Source of the DNA: Luidia sarsii
Taxonomy: Eukaryota; Echinodermata; Asteroidea; Paxillosida; Luidiidae
Reading direction: 5' to 3'
NCBI GenBank assembly: GCA_949987565.1
Contig: OX465103.1
Coordinates: 18,795,280-18,859,279, forward strand
DNA: 64,000 bases
The notes below the pieces were generated by a model, which was given only the letters and a program-made list of their open reading frames with translations, was not told the origin of the DNA and made no database searches. The translations under genes and the position numbers were made by a program. This document shows positions 1 to 12,500 of this stretch, piece by piece (the stretch's first letter is position 1; the number at the start of each line of letters is the position of its first letter).

Positions 1-49
1 GATTGCTTGTCAACACTCATCAACACTTTGTTTCTTTTTTCGCTTCCAG

Positions 50-1942
50 ATTCTTGAGTTTATATTTGATGCAAATGGAGCTTATCCAAGCCTTAAAGAG
101 GTGTGGATGCATTTGAAATGCTTGTCTGACCTTGCTCTGGTTTAAATGTTCACATTTTTATATATTTTGACCCAGATTATAAGTAGCCAATAATATCAAT
201 CATGTAAGTACAATAGAATCCAGTGGGACTAGCTATAGCATTGTATCATGACTCTTGCTAGTGATCATATATTCTTCCCCGTTTTTATTTTTTAATATTA
301 AACATGCTGCTACAATCCTGCACATTTCCACATCTTCAGCATTAACTTATCCATTAATGACCTTTACTTATTTTTCAAATCATATGCCATCAATGTGCAA
401 TTCAATATGTAAGATTATCTTCTGCAAACAAGATTACTTTCTTCTCACTGACATTGAAGGTGGCCCAGGGAAGATTCATCATTACAGTTCTCACTATATT
501 GACAGCATTAATCGTTACTAACAATAACATAGTTATTCATTTTGAGTGGTGTATTTTGCTGCCCCTATCCTATGGTGGTTGAGTAAACGGCAGTAGAGTT
601 CTTTTCAGTTGATTATATTTATTTCAATATACCATTCAATTCATTTTATTTTACTAGATTGCCGAATGTGACTTTTTCAAAAATGTAAAACTCAAGGCCC
701 TAGGACAGAAACCACCAACAGAGGTAAAAGCAATATTTTATAAGGTTTTGTCTTTCCTTTTGAACCCTCTCCAACGCAGTTTTCTTCATTGCTGTCAAAA
801 TTCAACCATCGATGATTTATGATTTGATTGTTGGAGAGGTGCTGAAATCTCCAGATAATAATGAAAGACCCAGATTGCTTGACTAAATACATTATACCAT
901 GATATAAAATGTTCTACTTAGTTTTTGAACGACACCTAAGGTAATAAGGGGTGCCAGGAAGACAGATCCAGATCAAAATTCACCTGAAAACTCTTTTATC
1001 ACTGTTGAAAATGTGTAATACTACAAAGATGCATTTTGAAAGAACCCACTCAATTATTTTTGAATTTAAACGGTTTGATATTGTCTATTATACTTGTTTC
1101 CTAATTAAGGTCCGGCTGACATCTGCCATGAGATCTCTGCTTAAGACGGTCAAAAAGGGCCGCATCTTAAAGACCCAGTCATCACGCCGAGGGCCTCGCT
1201 ACAAGCAGAGCAGGTATATTGAAATCATAGTGTTGCATGCTGGTCTGACTTTTTATGTTAATGGAAGGTTGATCATGAAAAAACAACAAAGTATAAGCAC
1301 AGTTTGTGCTTAGATTTTGTTTATCTAGTACAGATGGAAAGGTGGATATATGTTCCTTTTTTTATCATTTGACACATTTGTCTCCATCTGTTCATCAGTT
1401 TATATTTTTAAGATGGAATTTCCAGACATGAATGACCTGTTTTATCTTAGATCTGGATCTGACATCAACCTTGCTTTGAAACTTGGATGTTTTGCAAGGG
1501 ACTCTTTGTCATTGAGAGGGACGAGGGCCCTTAGATACAAGAGACCTGGCATATCCTTTTTGGAACATTTCAACATTTCAGTATACTCTGTTTTGAAAAG
1601 TACTTTATGATATGCGTTTTGTTCCTCAGGTCCAAACGATCAACTTCACAGTCATCACTTAAAAGCAATGAGGTCGAAACAGTGCTCTCAAATGATCCCA
1701 TGACGAATGAATCCTTATCGTCTGCCCCAAGCGCCCATAGCACTCCAGTGCCACCTCCCCCGCCTCCCCCACCTCCACCCTTGCCTCCTATGCTGCCCAC
1801 TCCAGTCTCACCCACAGTGGTGGTAGTGTCTCCTTCAAGTCAGCCCAGCAAGTCATTAGTCTCCGGTGAGCGTGGTGCCCTTCTCAGTGATATTCGTAAG
1901 GGTCTCACTCTAAAGAAAACATCATTTACAGAATGGGTGTAA
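50..1942 (+). CDS. PXK: PXK-like protein, four 3'-terminal coding exons
   Basis: Four exons can be joined: 50-100, 658-723, 1110-1213 and 1630-1942, each with AG before it and (except the last) GT after it, and with compatible phases (0, 0, 0, then 2). The joined product has a short helical region as at the end of a protein-kinase fold, a basic linker, a run of about ten prolines, and a WH2-like motif (RGALLSDIRKGLTLKKT) directly before the stop. PXK family proteins (PX domain, pseudokinase domain, polyproline, C-terminal WH2) have this order; they act on endosomes and bind actin. The PX and kinase domains would lie upstream of the window. The family call rests on the domain order and the RGALL WH2 core. 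Other WH2 proteins are possible but rarely end this way. Confidence 0.72.
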
Positions 1943-2236
1943 TTCCCAAATTACTCTCACTCAAATCAAGAGAATGCCATACAATGTTTGAATTGCTCAC
2001 ATTGCTCACAAGCAGCTTATGTTTTGTAGAGCAGAAGGGGTAGGTTTCAGAGCAAAGTGAAACGTTCACAGAATTGACAAAATGTAACCTACCTCTAATA
2101 CTCCATAAGTCACATGTTCTTTAAAATACATAGCAAATGTTATGGCTGCCCCTATCACATGCATGTTGTTTTCGGATCAATCTTTTTTTTATCCGGGTTG
2201 GGATATAAAGACAGAGTGAGTTCCTTCCATTTCGTC

Positions 2237-2335
2237 CTAATCCTTGGCTGTGTACTGTGCCTGGCCCAGCTCTTTCATCTCAGTCAGCTCAGCATCCACA
2301 GTCTCACAGGCTTCCTCAATCCAGGTAGTGTCCAT
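2237..2335 (-). CDS. Possible small coding exon or ORF, unknown product
   Basis: The minus strand encodes 32 residues from an ATG to a TAG, with coding-like composition (acidic, amphipathic, containing TWIEEACETVDAELTEMKEL). An AG lies immediately before the ATG, so this could be a terminal exon of a minus-strand gene whose other exons are not visible, a lone small ORF, or an exon relic. No polypyrimidine tract is evident upstream. Product not recognised. Confidence 0.25.
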   Translation of the reverse strand: MDTTWIEEACETVDAELTEMKELGQAQYTAKD

Positions 2336-2339
2336 CTAA

Positions 2340-4440
2340 GGACTGTTTTAGGAATACAGTCTTGATCCATCCTAAGCTCCTGAGCCAGTCATGGTGTCAG
2401 TATGTAGCCCCCTTCACAAGAAGTTGGCATCCTAAACATCAAACTCTCTTAAAAATATCAAAATTGCTTCGTCTTCAGTACGCGTTTTTGAAACCCATGT
2501 AAAATGAGGGATAATATGGGTAGTTTGTTGGAATTTCTACGAAAGAACAAAATGTTTTTTTCTTGACAAAATCAAACTATTTTAATTACCTCCCAATCTG
2601 AGGATGTAACAATGACTTCTCCTCAGATTGAGTTTTACAATCGAACAGACACAATACTCACCGATTTTCGTGGCAATCGGTCACTGTTAATAGTATACGT
2701 AACAAATTGCCTTATAAATGACGTCATGAAATTCATGTCTTGGTAAGCAATAAGTATTCAAGCAGCTCCCCCAGCAAAAAATCATCGCAAAAAAAAGAAC
2801 ATCTCAATGAACAACTAATATCAGATGATGAATCTGGAAATCATCTTTGAGTACCACACCAAGTTAACACATGCCGAAAATACCAGCAATTCAAGTTAAC
2901 CAATACTTTATTTTATGTGCATTAAACATAACAGGGCGCGTGCCTCATGCTCCATGGTTAGTGTTTGAACATAGTACATTATACAGCACTGTACACGTAC
3001 AGCACTGTACAAAGTACAGGTACAGCTGTACATGTACATGTACTTGTAATTTGTATATCGTATTCAACAACACACGGCGTGTATAAACAGTATAATGGCC
3101 CTGCCACACATTGACGATTAATTTATCCAGCGTATGCTGAATATTAACATTTCTTGTAAAGCGTATTCATAACGATTTGGACGTGTACACGTTGCGTATT
3201 AGTAACTTATATAGAATGTTTCAATAACTAAGTCTGGTACCAACGAATGCTTAGTGTGTTTCCGGCGTACCAAACTTATGCCCAACGATAGTCTAATTAG
3301 TTGCAAAACTCGCGGCAGCGGATTGCCGATGATCACACGTGTTCCAGCCAATAGAAAGACAGCGTATCCCATTTGCAGTTTTGCACCCTTAACATTTGAA
3401 AGCACTTGAATGGTTGGTGACATCGCTAGAAATTATAGTTCATACCTTACCTGAAAATCCCATGGTTTGATATCCATTCTTAATGAAACAGCGGCAATTT
3501 TTATTCCACCATTGGTTTGTGTGTAAACAGAAAGGATCGTTGTTTCATTGATTCAAAAAATCAATACGGGATATATTGACATCATGTTGCTACAAGAAAA
3601 GTTTGAGACGATTCAGTGAAGAGCCAGCAAAAGTGATACACAGTCTTTAATGACCATACTAGTAACGCATCTCTACATTTATTTACACGTTATGATTGGT
3701 AAAGTGACATGACATTGAAGTTCAGACCAACAAAGGTGTTTTTTTATTATCAATCTGTTTTCCATGTTGCTAAAGTTGTGCTTCCTCATGTTGACTCAAA
3801 TGATCAAATGCCACTGGCTATGGCTCATAAAAAAACAAGGAGTGACTTACAAAATTAATAGCGTGTGTGAACGTGTGTCAACGAGCGCATAACATACCAT
3901 ACAATTTACGGCTCCGTGTGTGGAACGTATACGTATGAGCAATATGCTGGCATACGTAGTTTTGTGCGTGCACAATACGACGTAGCCTATACCGGCTATA
4001 TTATAGCCTTGCCCAAGGCGGTCTCTCCGGTACAGTACGGCTCCGGACAGAGATCCGCTGCCATACCACACACAATAGTGTGTGTTCGTACAAGTGTACG
4101 AGTATGTACGAAGCTGTCCTGGCGATCACGGTCGGACCAAAACAAGACGCGCACACGATCTAATTATGCACGCAAGTTACGGGCGGGGTATGGTGCACAG
4201 CGTGCGGAAGCTACCTGTATGATCTGATCAAGGGGGTGCATTTCTAAATCGGCGACCAACGCCTTGGTCAAGGCTATAAACCGCCATGCTTCAGCGTGCT
4301 CTTAACTTATACATGTACAAAACTTACCGATAACGTATTCGACGTACGCCAGCGTATTCATTATTTTTGTCTAAATCATCAAGGTGTGACAGTGCCATAA
4401 CACGGGCTTAATCTAGGTAATGTCCTATAGGTCATGCGTT
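2340..4440. other. Intergenic stretch, no gene recognised
   Basis: No coding exon with convincing splice sites was found. There is a short TACATG/GTACAG-rich patch near 2990-3050 of the kind common in this window. Around 3850-4250 the base composition is richer in CG dinucleotides, but no promoter can be assigned. Confidence 0.5.
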
Positions 4441-4624
4441 ACTTATGCAGTTGACGGTATGGCACGAGCACAATAAAGGTGAATGCCAGACTCCGAGACA
4501 GAAATATTGGATGGATGGGGTTTATTGGAAATCCAGACCAACTTTGGTGCAGGAGTTTAAGGGCTTAAGGGCAGCAGTGCAGAAGCGGAGAAGGGAATAT
4601 TGTTTAAGATCGTAGACGGTTATA
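4440..4624. repeat. Dispersed repeat fragment, first of two copies
   Basis: The stretch around 4480-4560 (TTTATTGGAAATCCAGAC, CAACTTTGGTG) resembles 30120-30245, including CAGACTCCG upstream and GACGGTT near its end. Both are probably fragments of one repeat family. The EnSpm element at 4625 is inserted directly into or beside this copy. Confidence 0.4.
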
Positions 4625-5010
4625 CACTGTAAAAACGTTGGGCAAAAAATTGCCCAACATTTTGACCAACGTTGGACCAATAGTCAACATGTACATCTAT
4701 TGGTCAATAATTGCCCAATCACTATTGGGCAATGTACTTACCTTATAGTTGGTTAATTTTCCTTCCCCAACAATTAGTCGTTTCCTATTGCTCAAATTTT
4801 GGGCAATGGCATAAACAAATTGTTGGGTAATTTTTTTCTGCCCAACATATGGTTGTTTGGTATTGCTAAACTTCTGGGTATCGCAAAGGCCCAGATATTG
4901 GTGATTTATTACCCATATATTTTTCATAAATTGATCACCAATTGTTGGTTATTGTTTCTTTATCAATTATTGGGAATATTCAGCCTAATACCCTAACTGT
5001 TGGGAATTCA
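4625..5010. repeat. Left subterminal repeat region of the EnSpm element
   Basis: Within 400 bp of the left end, TTGGGCAA, TTGCCCAA, CCAACGTTGG and close variants recur many times in both orientations. In plant CACTA elements such subterminal motifs are bound by the accessory protein TnpA. Equivalent binding here is inference. Confidence 0.7.
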
Positions 5011-5393
5011 ACTTAACAAAATAATACATCACAGTATACAAATGTATATACATCCCAATAGTCGGTTGAATATCGTTTTTATTTTTCAACCTTTATTGTA
5101 GGTAAGCTTCAAACACTAAACGGATCTACAGCAAAAGGGGAGGTAATGAAACTGGAACTTAGAAACTGAAGTCCCTTAAAAAGATAAAAACGCTTCAAAG
5201 TTGTAAAAAAAACACTGAAGTTCTCCTTTGTTTGAGGTAAAAACAAATTATAAAGACAATTTGTCAAGCAATTACAAATGTGTGACAATAGCAAAGAAGA
5301 CCTGCTTATCTTCTTCAAGCAAGGTTGTTCATAAACATTATCAATTACTGCCAACTTAGCATGACTCGACAATCAAATGCCAGGCACTATAAT

Positions 5394-6460
5394 TATTTGA
5401 TGCTTCAAAGTATCATTTCTTGCTTCAATTTAGGGTGATTTTTTTCTAATCATTAACATGTTGATATAAACATTGTACATGTAGTAACAAATGACTACCA
5501 CCTTTGCTAAAAACAAGTAAAATAGGGATGATTTTTTGTTGACAGCTCTGGTCAATTTCAACGGAAACTTCCTGCAACAAAACAAGCATAACTTCCTGAC
5601 CTTTTATTAACAAAATAAATATCTCTTATTCACCTGGAACAGTTCAGCAAAGCTTTCACATTTGTTGCTTCAAACTATTATTTTTGCTTAAAATTAGGGT
5701 AAATTTTCTTCAATTTTTTTCCAAACATTAACATGTTGATATAGACATTGCTCATGTAATAACAAATGACTACCACCTTTGTCATTAAACAAGTAAAATA
5801 GGCATGATATATGGACAGCTCTGGTCAAACTTTCCGAAACCCCAAAAAGCAAAACTTCCTGACCTTTTATAAACAAAATAAATATCTCTTATTCACCTGT
5901 AACAGGTCAGCAAAGCTTCCACATTTGTTGCTTCAAACTGTCATTTTTGCTTCAAATTAGGGTAAATTTTCTTTACATTTTTTCCAGATATTTACATGTT
6001 GATATCAACATTGTACATGTAGTAACAAATGACTACCACCTTTGCCAAAAACAAGTAAAATAGGGATGATATTTATTTTTTTGGGGGGACAGCTCTGGTC
6101 AATTTCAACGGAAACTTCCTGGAACAAAACAAGCATAACTTCCTGACCTTTTATAAACAAAATAAATATCTCTTATTCACCTGGAACAAGTCAGCAAAGC
6201 TTCCACATTTGTTGCTTCAATCTGTCATTTTTGCTTCAAATTAGGGTAAATTTTCTTCACATTTTTTCCCCCAAACATTAACATGTTGATATAGACATTG
6301 CTCATGTAATAACAAATGACTACCACCTTTGCCAAAAACAAGTAAAATAGGCATGATATTTGGACAGCTCTGGTCAAACTTTCCGAAACCAAAAAAAGCA
6401 AAACTTCCTGACCTTTTATAAACAAAATAAATATCTCTTATTCACCTGGAACAAGTCCAC
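5394..6460. repeat. Four tandem copies of a ~270-bp unit inside EnSpm
   Basis: Copies start near 5394, 5663, 5929 and 6213, each opening with a GCTTCAA-rich stretch and containing ACATGTTGATAT, AACAAATGACTACCACCTTT and CTTCCTGACCTTTTAT. Copies two and four share TTTCCGAAACC where copies one and three share TTTCAACGGAAACTTCCTG, so the array probably grew by duplicating a two-unit block. It lies between the SAM gene stop and the left terminus. Confidence 0.85.
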
Positions 6461-6508
6461 ATTCAGTATTTCAGTTTTCCCACTGTTTTTAGTTGTTCTT
6501 TATTTCTC

Positions 6509-9500
6509 TTAGTCCGACTTTTTGTTATAAGAAAGGTAGGCTCGAAGCCCTCGGAGGGCTGCACTTTCCTTGGTCTTTTGTCCTGGCTGCTCATACACAC
6601 ATTTTTCAAAAAATGTCCATGCACCCTGACATTGATTCTGATACTTACAGTCTAACACGTAATGGGCTTTATAACAAATATCGACAGCCTTCAACAATGA
6701 AGGCACTGGAATGGCCCTCTTTTCTATTATGACGAAGCTGTTAGTTGGCTCCAAGATGTGATTACCCAGTGCCAGTATGAATGGCTGGGGATGCTTCTTT
6801 ACATCGATGTTACCCAGGTAAGCGGGTACATTGACAATCTCCTGTAGGACAATGAAATATATAAATGCAATTGATTTTTAAATGTTTTCACCTACAGACA
6901 GAAGTTACACAAAGTAATTATCTGCAACCATGACCCAGTAGCAGTATGTGTATTGTTACTAACCTGCTGCGTATCAATGAATGCTCTTAAAGCTTCCTTT
7001 GAAGTATTTCTCCTCAAACCAGCAGCTGATTTCTTGTAACTTCCATCGAAAATCGTGGGGATGATAAACAGTGCCAGATTGGACTTCTGGTCTGTGAAAA
7101 TGAGACAAACGATGTAATGTAGTTAGCAGATTTTACAGAGTGTGCCCCAAACCACTTTCGATACATGTTGGAGATGATATTAACAAGAAGCATATAATTT
7201 TTACACATTTCACCAGTCTGTCTTCTTCATTTATAAGGTGTGGTACAACCATTTCAAGAGAATCAAATCAAGATAAGGTCCTTGTATTATGGTAATAAGA
7301 CAACAGAAAATGATTAAACCATTCTGATTATCGAAGTACATGTATGTTGTGTAAAGCTTAAGCGAGGATGTTAAGTTGATAACTTTATATCGATATACAT
7401 GTATAGGAAGGTTTGCGGTGACACACATGGTGTCACCGCAAACCTTCCTATATATTGAATCACCCACCATGCAAAGCCTTTAGTCTTATTAACTTTATTT
7501 TGATTAGCACTTACCAGTTGTCAGTGTCTTTGAGTCAGTATCAGAGGGAAGCCCTAAAACCTCAGTCCACAGTGGGCACATCTTTGTTCCATAGTTGATC
7601 ACATGTTCCATCAAAGCACTCCACTTGTTGTTAAGTTCAACAGCAATATCAGGATATGCCAACTTGTAGTCCTGTTCAATCTAAGCAGAGGAAGTAAATT
7701 GCAAAATAGTCTAACAGGTCCTTACATGAGTAATCACACACTGAAAATTTGTATCATTTTGATTCAAATCTTCTTTTTCAGAAATATGAATATAGAGTTG
7801 TATGTATCAGAGCAAAACTTAGACCTTCAGCGCTGCTAATTGCCTTCTTGTTGAATTCAAACATTCCTTTTAGTGACAAGGCCTAATATATCATCAGACC
7901 ATCAGAAGAAAACACACAATCATGTAAGGGCCAGTACTAAAAGTGATTAGCAATACAACACATTTGTTATTGCAGTAAAGAGATCACCTCAATGTTTTCT
8001 TCCAAACTGATTTCTATTAGTGAAAGGCTAGTGGGGATGAATTTTGTATATCACCATGTTACAAAATATACACAAATGCTGCGAACTACTGACTAAAATG
8101 ACAACAAGCAATCTTATCAATTATGAAGGCTTGACCTTTTTAACCTTGTATGACCTAGATCAAAATGTCAGTCTTTCATAATTCATAGATAAAAACAGGA
8201 TAAAAATTGATCATACCATTTGATTGTCTAACAATCTTGGAAACTCTTGAATGATTTCAGCCACAGTCCTCTCCTCATGTTTCACCCAATCCCTACGATA
8301 GGCTGCTGTACTGGCCATGAATTCTTGCACCTGATTAGCTGGTGTCAAGTTATCCTTCAACCACTGGATCATGGGCTGCATCTCCTTGTGTGATTGACAG
8401 TCAGAAATATCGGAGGCATTTCCATCGTTTGCTGCAATACAAACAAAATAACATTATGAATGTCATGGGTACTCGTAAAAGCAATGCAAAAATACAGAGC
8501 TGTCACATGTCTCGCAAATGCAATGTTACCATGCAATATGAAATTGGCCCCTAATTATCAAATGATGAATTCCAGTTACTTACATGTGCACTCCTTTGGT
8601 GCTTCTTCCTTTTCCATTATCATGCGTTTTCTAACGTAACGCAGATGCTCTTCAAGGTATCCCGAGGCTGGACGACCTCGTGCTCCTTTTGTGTAGAACG
8701 CTTCCTGTAAAAGTGACAAATTACAGAAATTAGTAATACATGTATGTCACTTCATACAAAGTCACTTTGTACATGTCACTTTGTGCCTTAGCTGCGTATT
8801 CAGCCATAAATTGAAAACATAGTAAAGATCTGTTTAAGAAATGTACATTTACTCTGTGTTTCATTTCGTTGAAACATTGAGTAAACTTACATCGGTAAAA
8901 CAGTACTTGATCGAGATCCATTTATTGTCTGTGTTCTACCATTTTTTCATGCATTTCTGGGGTGCAAAGTGACTTGGAATGACTTGGGTACGAAGTGAGC
9001 TGGGTTCGAAATGACTAAGGTGTTTGTTTATGTCTTAAATATAACCCTCACTGTCTTCACTTTATTTTAAAATATGATTTGAGAGCTTTAATCCCAGTTA
9101 CACTGTATACATATAATATACAGTCATAAAGTTGTAAAGCAACTTACATATCCTGTTACTCCATGTGGGTCCCTCAATGATGGGAAGGCAGATATCACAC
9201 TTTGGGCAAGAGCATTCTTTTCAAATGCACCAGGGCTGTAACAAAAACAGGATGAAAATTGATATGGAAAAACATAATTATGGGCAGATTAGTTTGATTA
9301 ATGATAAAACAGTTGGGAAATTTCCATGTCCTACGATACATGTACATAAGATTCATGTTTTGTATTTAATATACGCTGTACTTACTTTTTGCCAAAGCGG
9401 GATATCAAACAGCCAACTAATATCTTTACCAAAATGTGTCTGGCCTTCTTAGTGAGGAATCCATTGCTCTCAACACATTGCACGACACTCTTTCCTTCAG

Positions 9501-12500
9501 GTGTCTGAGACAGAATCTGCTTGGTATCCTGAATGGTATGATACAGAGAAATGAACTACAACTCAGCAGCTGCGATTTTCGCCACTGAAAATGTATGGAA
9601 ACACTTTGGGGTCAGAACTATAAACACCAAACATCCAAGTAAAAACTTACAAATAGTACAGTCCTCTGTCTTTTCATAGGTGGCATCTGTGACAATGGTG
9701 GTGATGTTGTAGTTGAGCTGTCGGTATCAGATACATAAATTGTACACGTAGATGACGAAGTATTTGGGCGGTCTTCAAGGTCAGTGAAATCTGATGGTGG
9801 CGAACCTAAAGCTGATGGTACATCAAAAGCTGCATCTGGACTCATGAGGTCATCAAATATTTGCGTTGGTAGCTGGATAGGATATGATGTCCCCTGTGGT
9901 CCAAACTAGAAAAAAAAAGACTGATTATTTGATTATCTTTCAACAAAAATCTTCCAGATTAGTAATATTGTAGATGTTTTAGTTTTTGTATGAGAATCAT
10001 CTGTTTTTGTTCACTCAGACAAATAAAATGGAATCAATTTGGATACATACCAGTTCCTTTTACACAAGGTTATAGGGTACAATGATGTACCATGAGTGGT
10101 CCTCCTTATTGTGACTTTTTGTTATATGAAAGGGTCGACACACTTCAAGTTCCTGGGGCTTTTTTATTAAAATGCATCCATGATCATGGGGTTCTCTAAC
10201 AGCATAAGCTTGCATATGTCTGTTGTAAAATGTTGTTTGCCATTTTTGTAAGACAAAGTAGATTTTGTTTTCAATTAAGATATAATTTATCTTTGCAAAG
10301 AGTGGTTCTTCATCATCCCAGTCAATAAGAACCATGCAATTTGGTCTAAACTGATATGTCTGAATGCAAATGCAATCTGACAATATGACTCTGTCGTGTA
10401 TTTCACAACCAAGGAAGGAACATATACGTTGAGCAAATGCCTCCTCGATTGATGTCATTTGAACTGGAAATTGATCTTTTATGTCTGTGTCACAACTGAG
10501 TGGTTTCCTTAAAAGGAAGGTGTAACTCTGTTGAAGCTGATGCCTATCAATTACTGTTTTAGCTATATTTTTGTAGTTATTACATGTTCGGGCCCATAGT
10601 TTCAGAGGTTTATGCTTTGCTTCTTTTCTCAAACATGAGTACTGTGAAAGTGGTCCAAGTAGTCTTATCAGATGAGGATAGTGAACGAGAAAATGCTGTT
10701 TTGGAATGAGGTGGTTGTCTGGAAACAGTTGCAAGAAAAGTTGATGATGGTCTCTGATTAATGCCTTTAACACAAGTGTGCCAGCATAACTAATTGATGG
10801 AGCCATTACTATCTTGAAAATGTCCAACAATAACAAAAACATCTCCCAAACATCTGATGATTCATCTACTAAGTCACCAATAATTATTGGCAGATACAGA
10901 GCTAAGCATTTCATTTGTACTGCTTTCTGACCACTCGGTCCTGCTGGGTTTGTAATTGCTGATGGCAGAATGGGGCTCGGCTTGTTCTTTTTGTCAACAA
11001 ATCCATAGCTGTATGAAGCCAAACGAGAATTCAAATCTTGAATAGTAAAGCAGCCTTTCCCAATAAGGACCTTCAAGGTAAGTTTCACTTCCAGGGGCAT
11101 TATACCCTCCAAGAAATCATGCATTATATCTGCAGCATAGTTATCGCTGACATGGAAGCCAGTCACGTTATTAAGTTCGGAGAAGCGTTTTATTCCTGTA
11201 AGTGACACATTATCCACCAGAAGGTCCCCCTCAAACCCTTCCTTGTCTCGTAATAGTTTTGCATCTTCTTCAAGCTGTTTCTTTGTTATCTCCTTTGGCG
11301 CTTTGCAAAATCTGCAGGGAAAATTGGAACTAAAACTCCCAACAAAGCCAAGGAGTTCATGTAGTCCTAAGTTGTCGCCAATGACCTGAAAAAGAATTGG
11401 CCTTACAAGTCCAACATATGATTCACTTGAAATGTAAAGTCCATCTCTTTCCATAACATTAAGGTCTTTCACAATTGCTGCAAGTATTCTGTCAATTCCG
11501 TACTTTGCAACATTTGACCTCTTAGCACATGCAGCCACCAAAATGCTATTTAAGGATGCCTGGAACTGGCTGGGTAAACAAAGCATACTTATATAAAATC
11601 CAGTTAGTTTGTTTACACCTTTTTTAGAACCTAGGGGATTTCCGGTTTCAAAGTCATCACAATACAAAAGTAAAGGGATGACAACATCAACACTTTCAGA
11701 CATTTTTTTTCTGAAGTGACTTCCATCGCGATATGTTTCCAATATACCATCATGCTGACAGGCTTGTTGGTTGAGGATTGCCATCATTACGCCAGGCTGT
11801 TCTAAGTATTTTGTTATTGTTTTACTGATAGGCACATATTGAAATGTGTTACTGGTCAGTTTCTGTTTCACTCCTCCTGATGTGGTGTTATTTTTTGCAA
11901 TGAAAGAACGACCCAAAATGCGTTCTTCTGCACTGATAAGATGCCCCTTTTCTTTAAAATAGCTATCTTGTTGATGTTGTGTTTGAAAGCCATCAAAAAG
12001 TTGTTTTCCTTCAATTTCCTGAAATACTGTACCAAATTTGCAAAGATCCATTTCCGTAAACGTTACATTTGCCTGAACATCCGTAAGGACTGATGTAAGA
12101 TTCGTTTTCAGATGTTTAATGACAATTTGAAATAAGTTCTCAACTTCATGTATCACCTTTTGTGTACACGCATATGGTACAGAAGATGCTCTCATATTTG
12201 CTATGAAGTATGACACAGCTTGTAAGATATCTTCTTTTGAAGCATCATTTTCAACACAAGATTCACTTGGCAAAGGTTCCATATCATCTGATTCCTCATT
12301 GTCCTCCACTTGTGGTGTATGAGGAAGAGCAATTAAATCAGTATCATTAGGCCTATGTTTTGACAAAATATGCCTTCTGTAGGATGAAACATGGGTAAAT
12401 GTTGCTTGACATTTCTCTTGTCTGCAGTTGATGAAAGTAGAGGTGCCAGAATGTACACCGTGGATATATTTTAGATGACTAAATAGGCTCTTGACACCAC

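Noticed and set aside
1570..1815. Minus-strand Gly-rich ORF
   Set aside because: Shadow of the PXK polyproline exon.
3847..4227. Overlapping ORFs in a CG-richer patch as a gene
   Set aside because: No splice sites, no domain features, and open on both strands.
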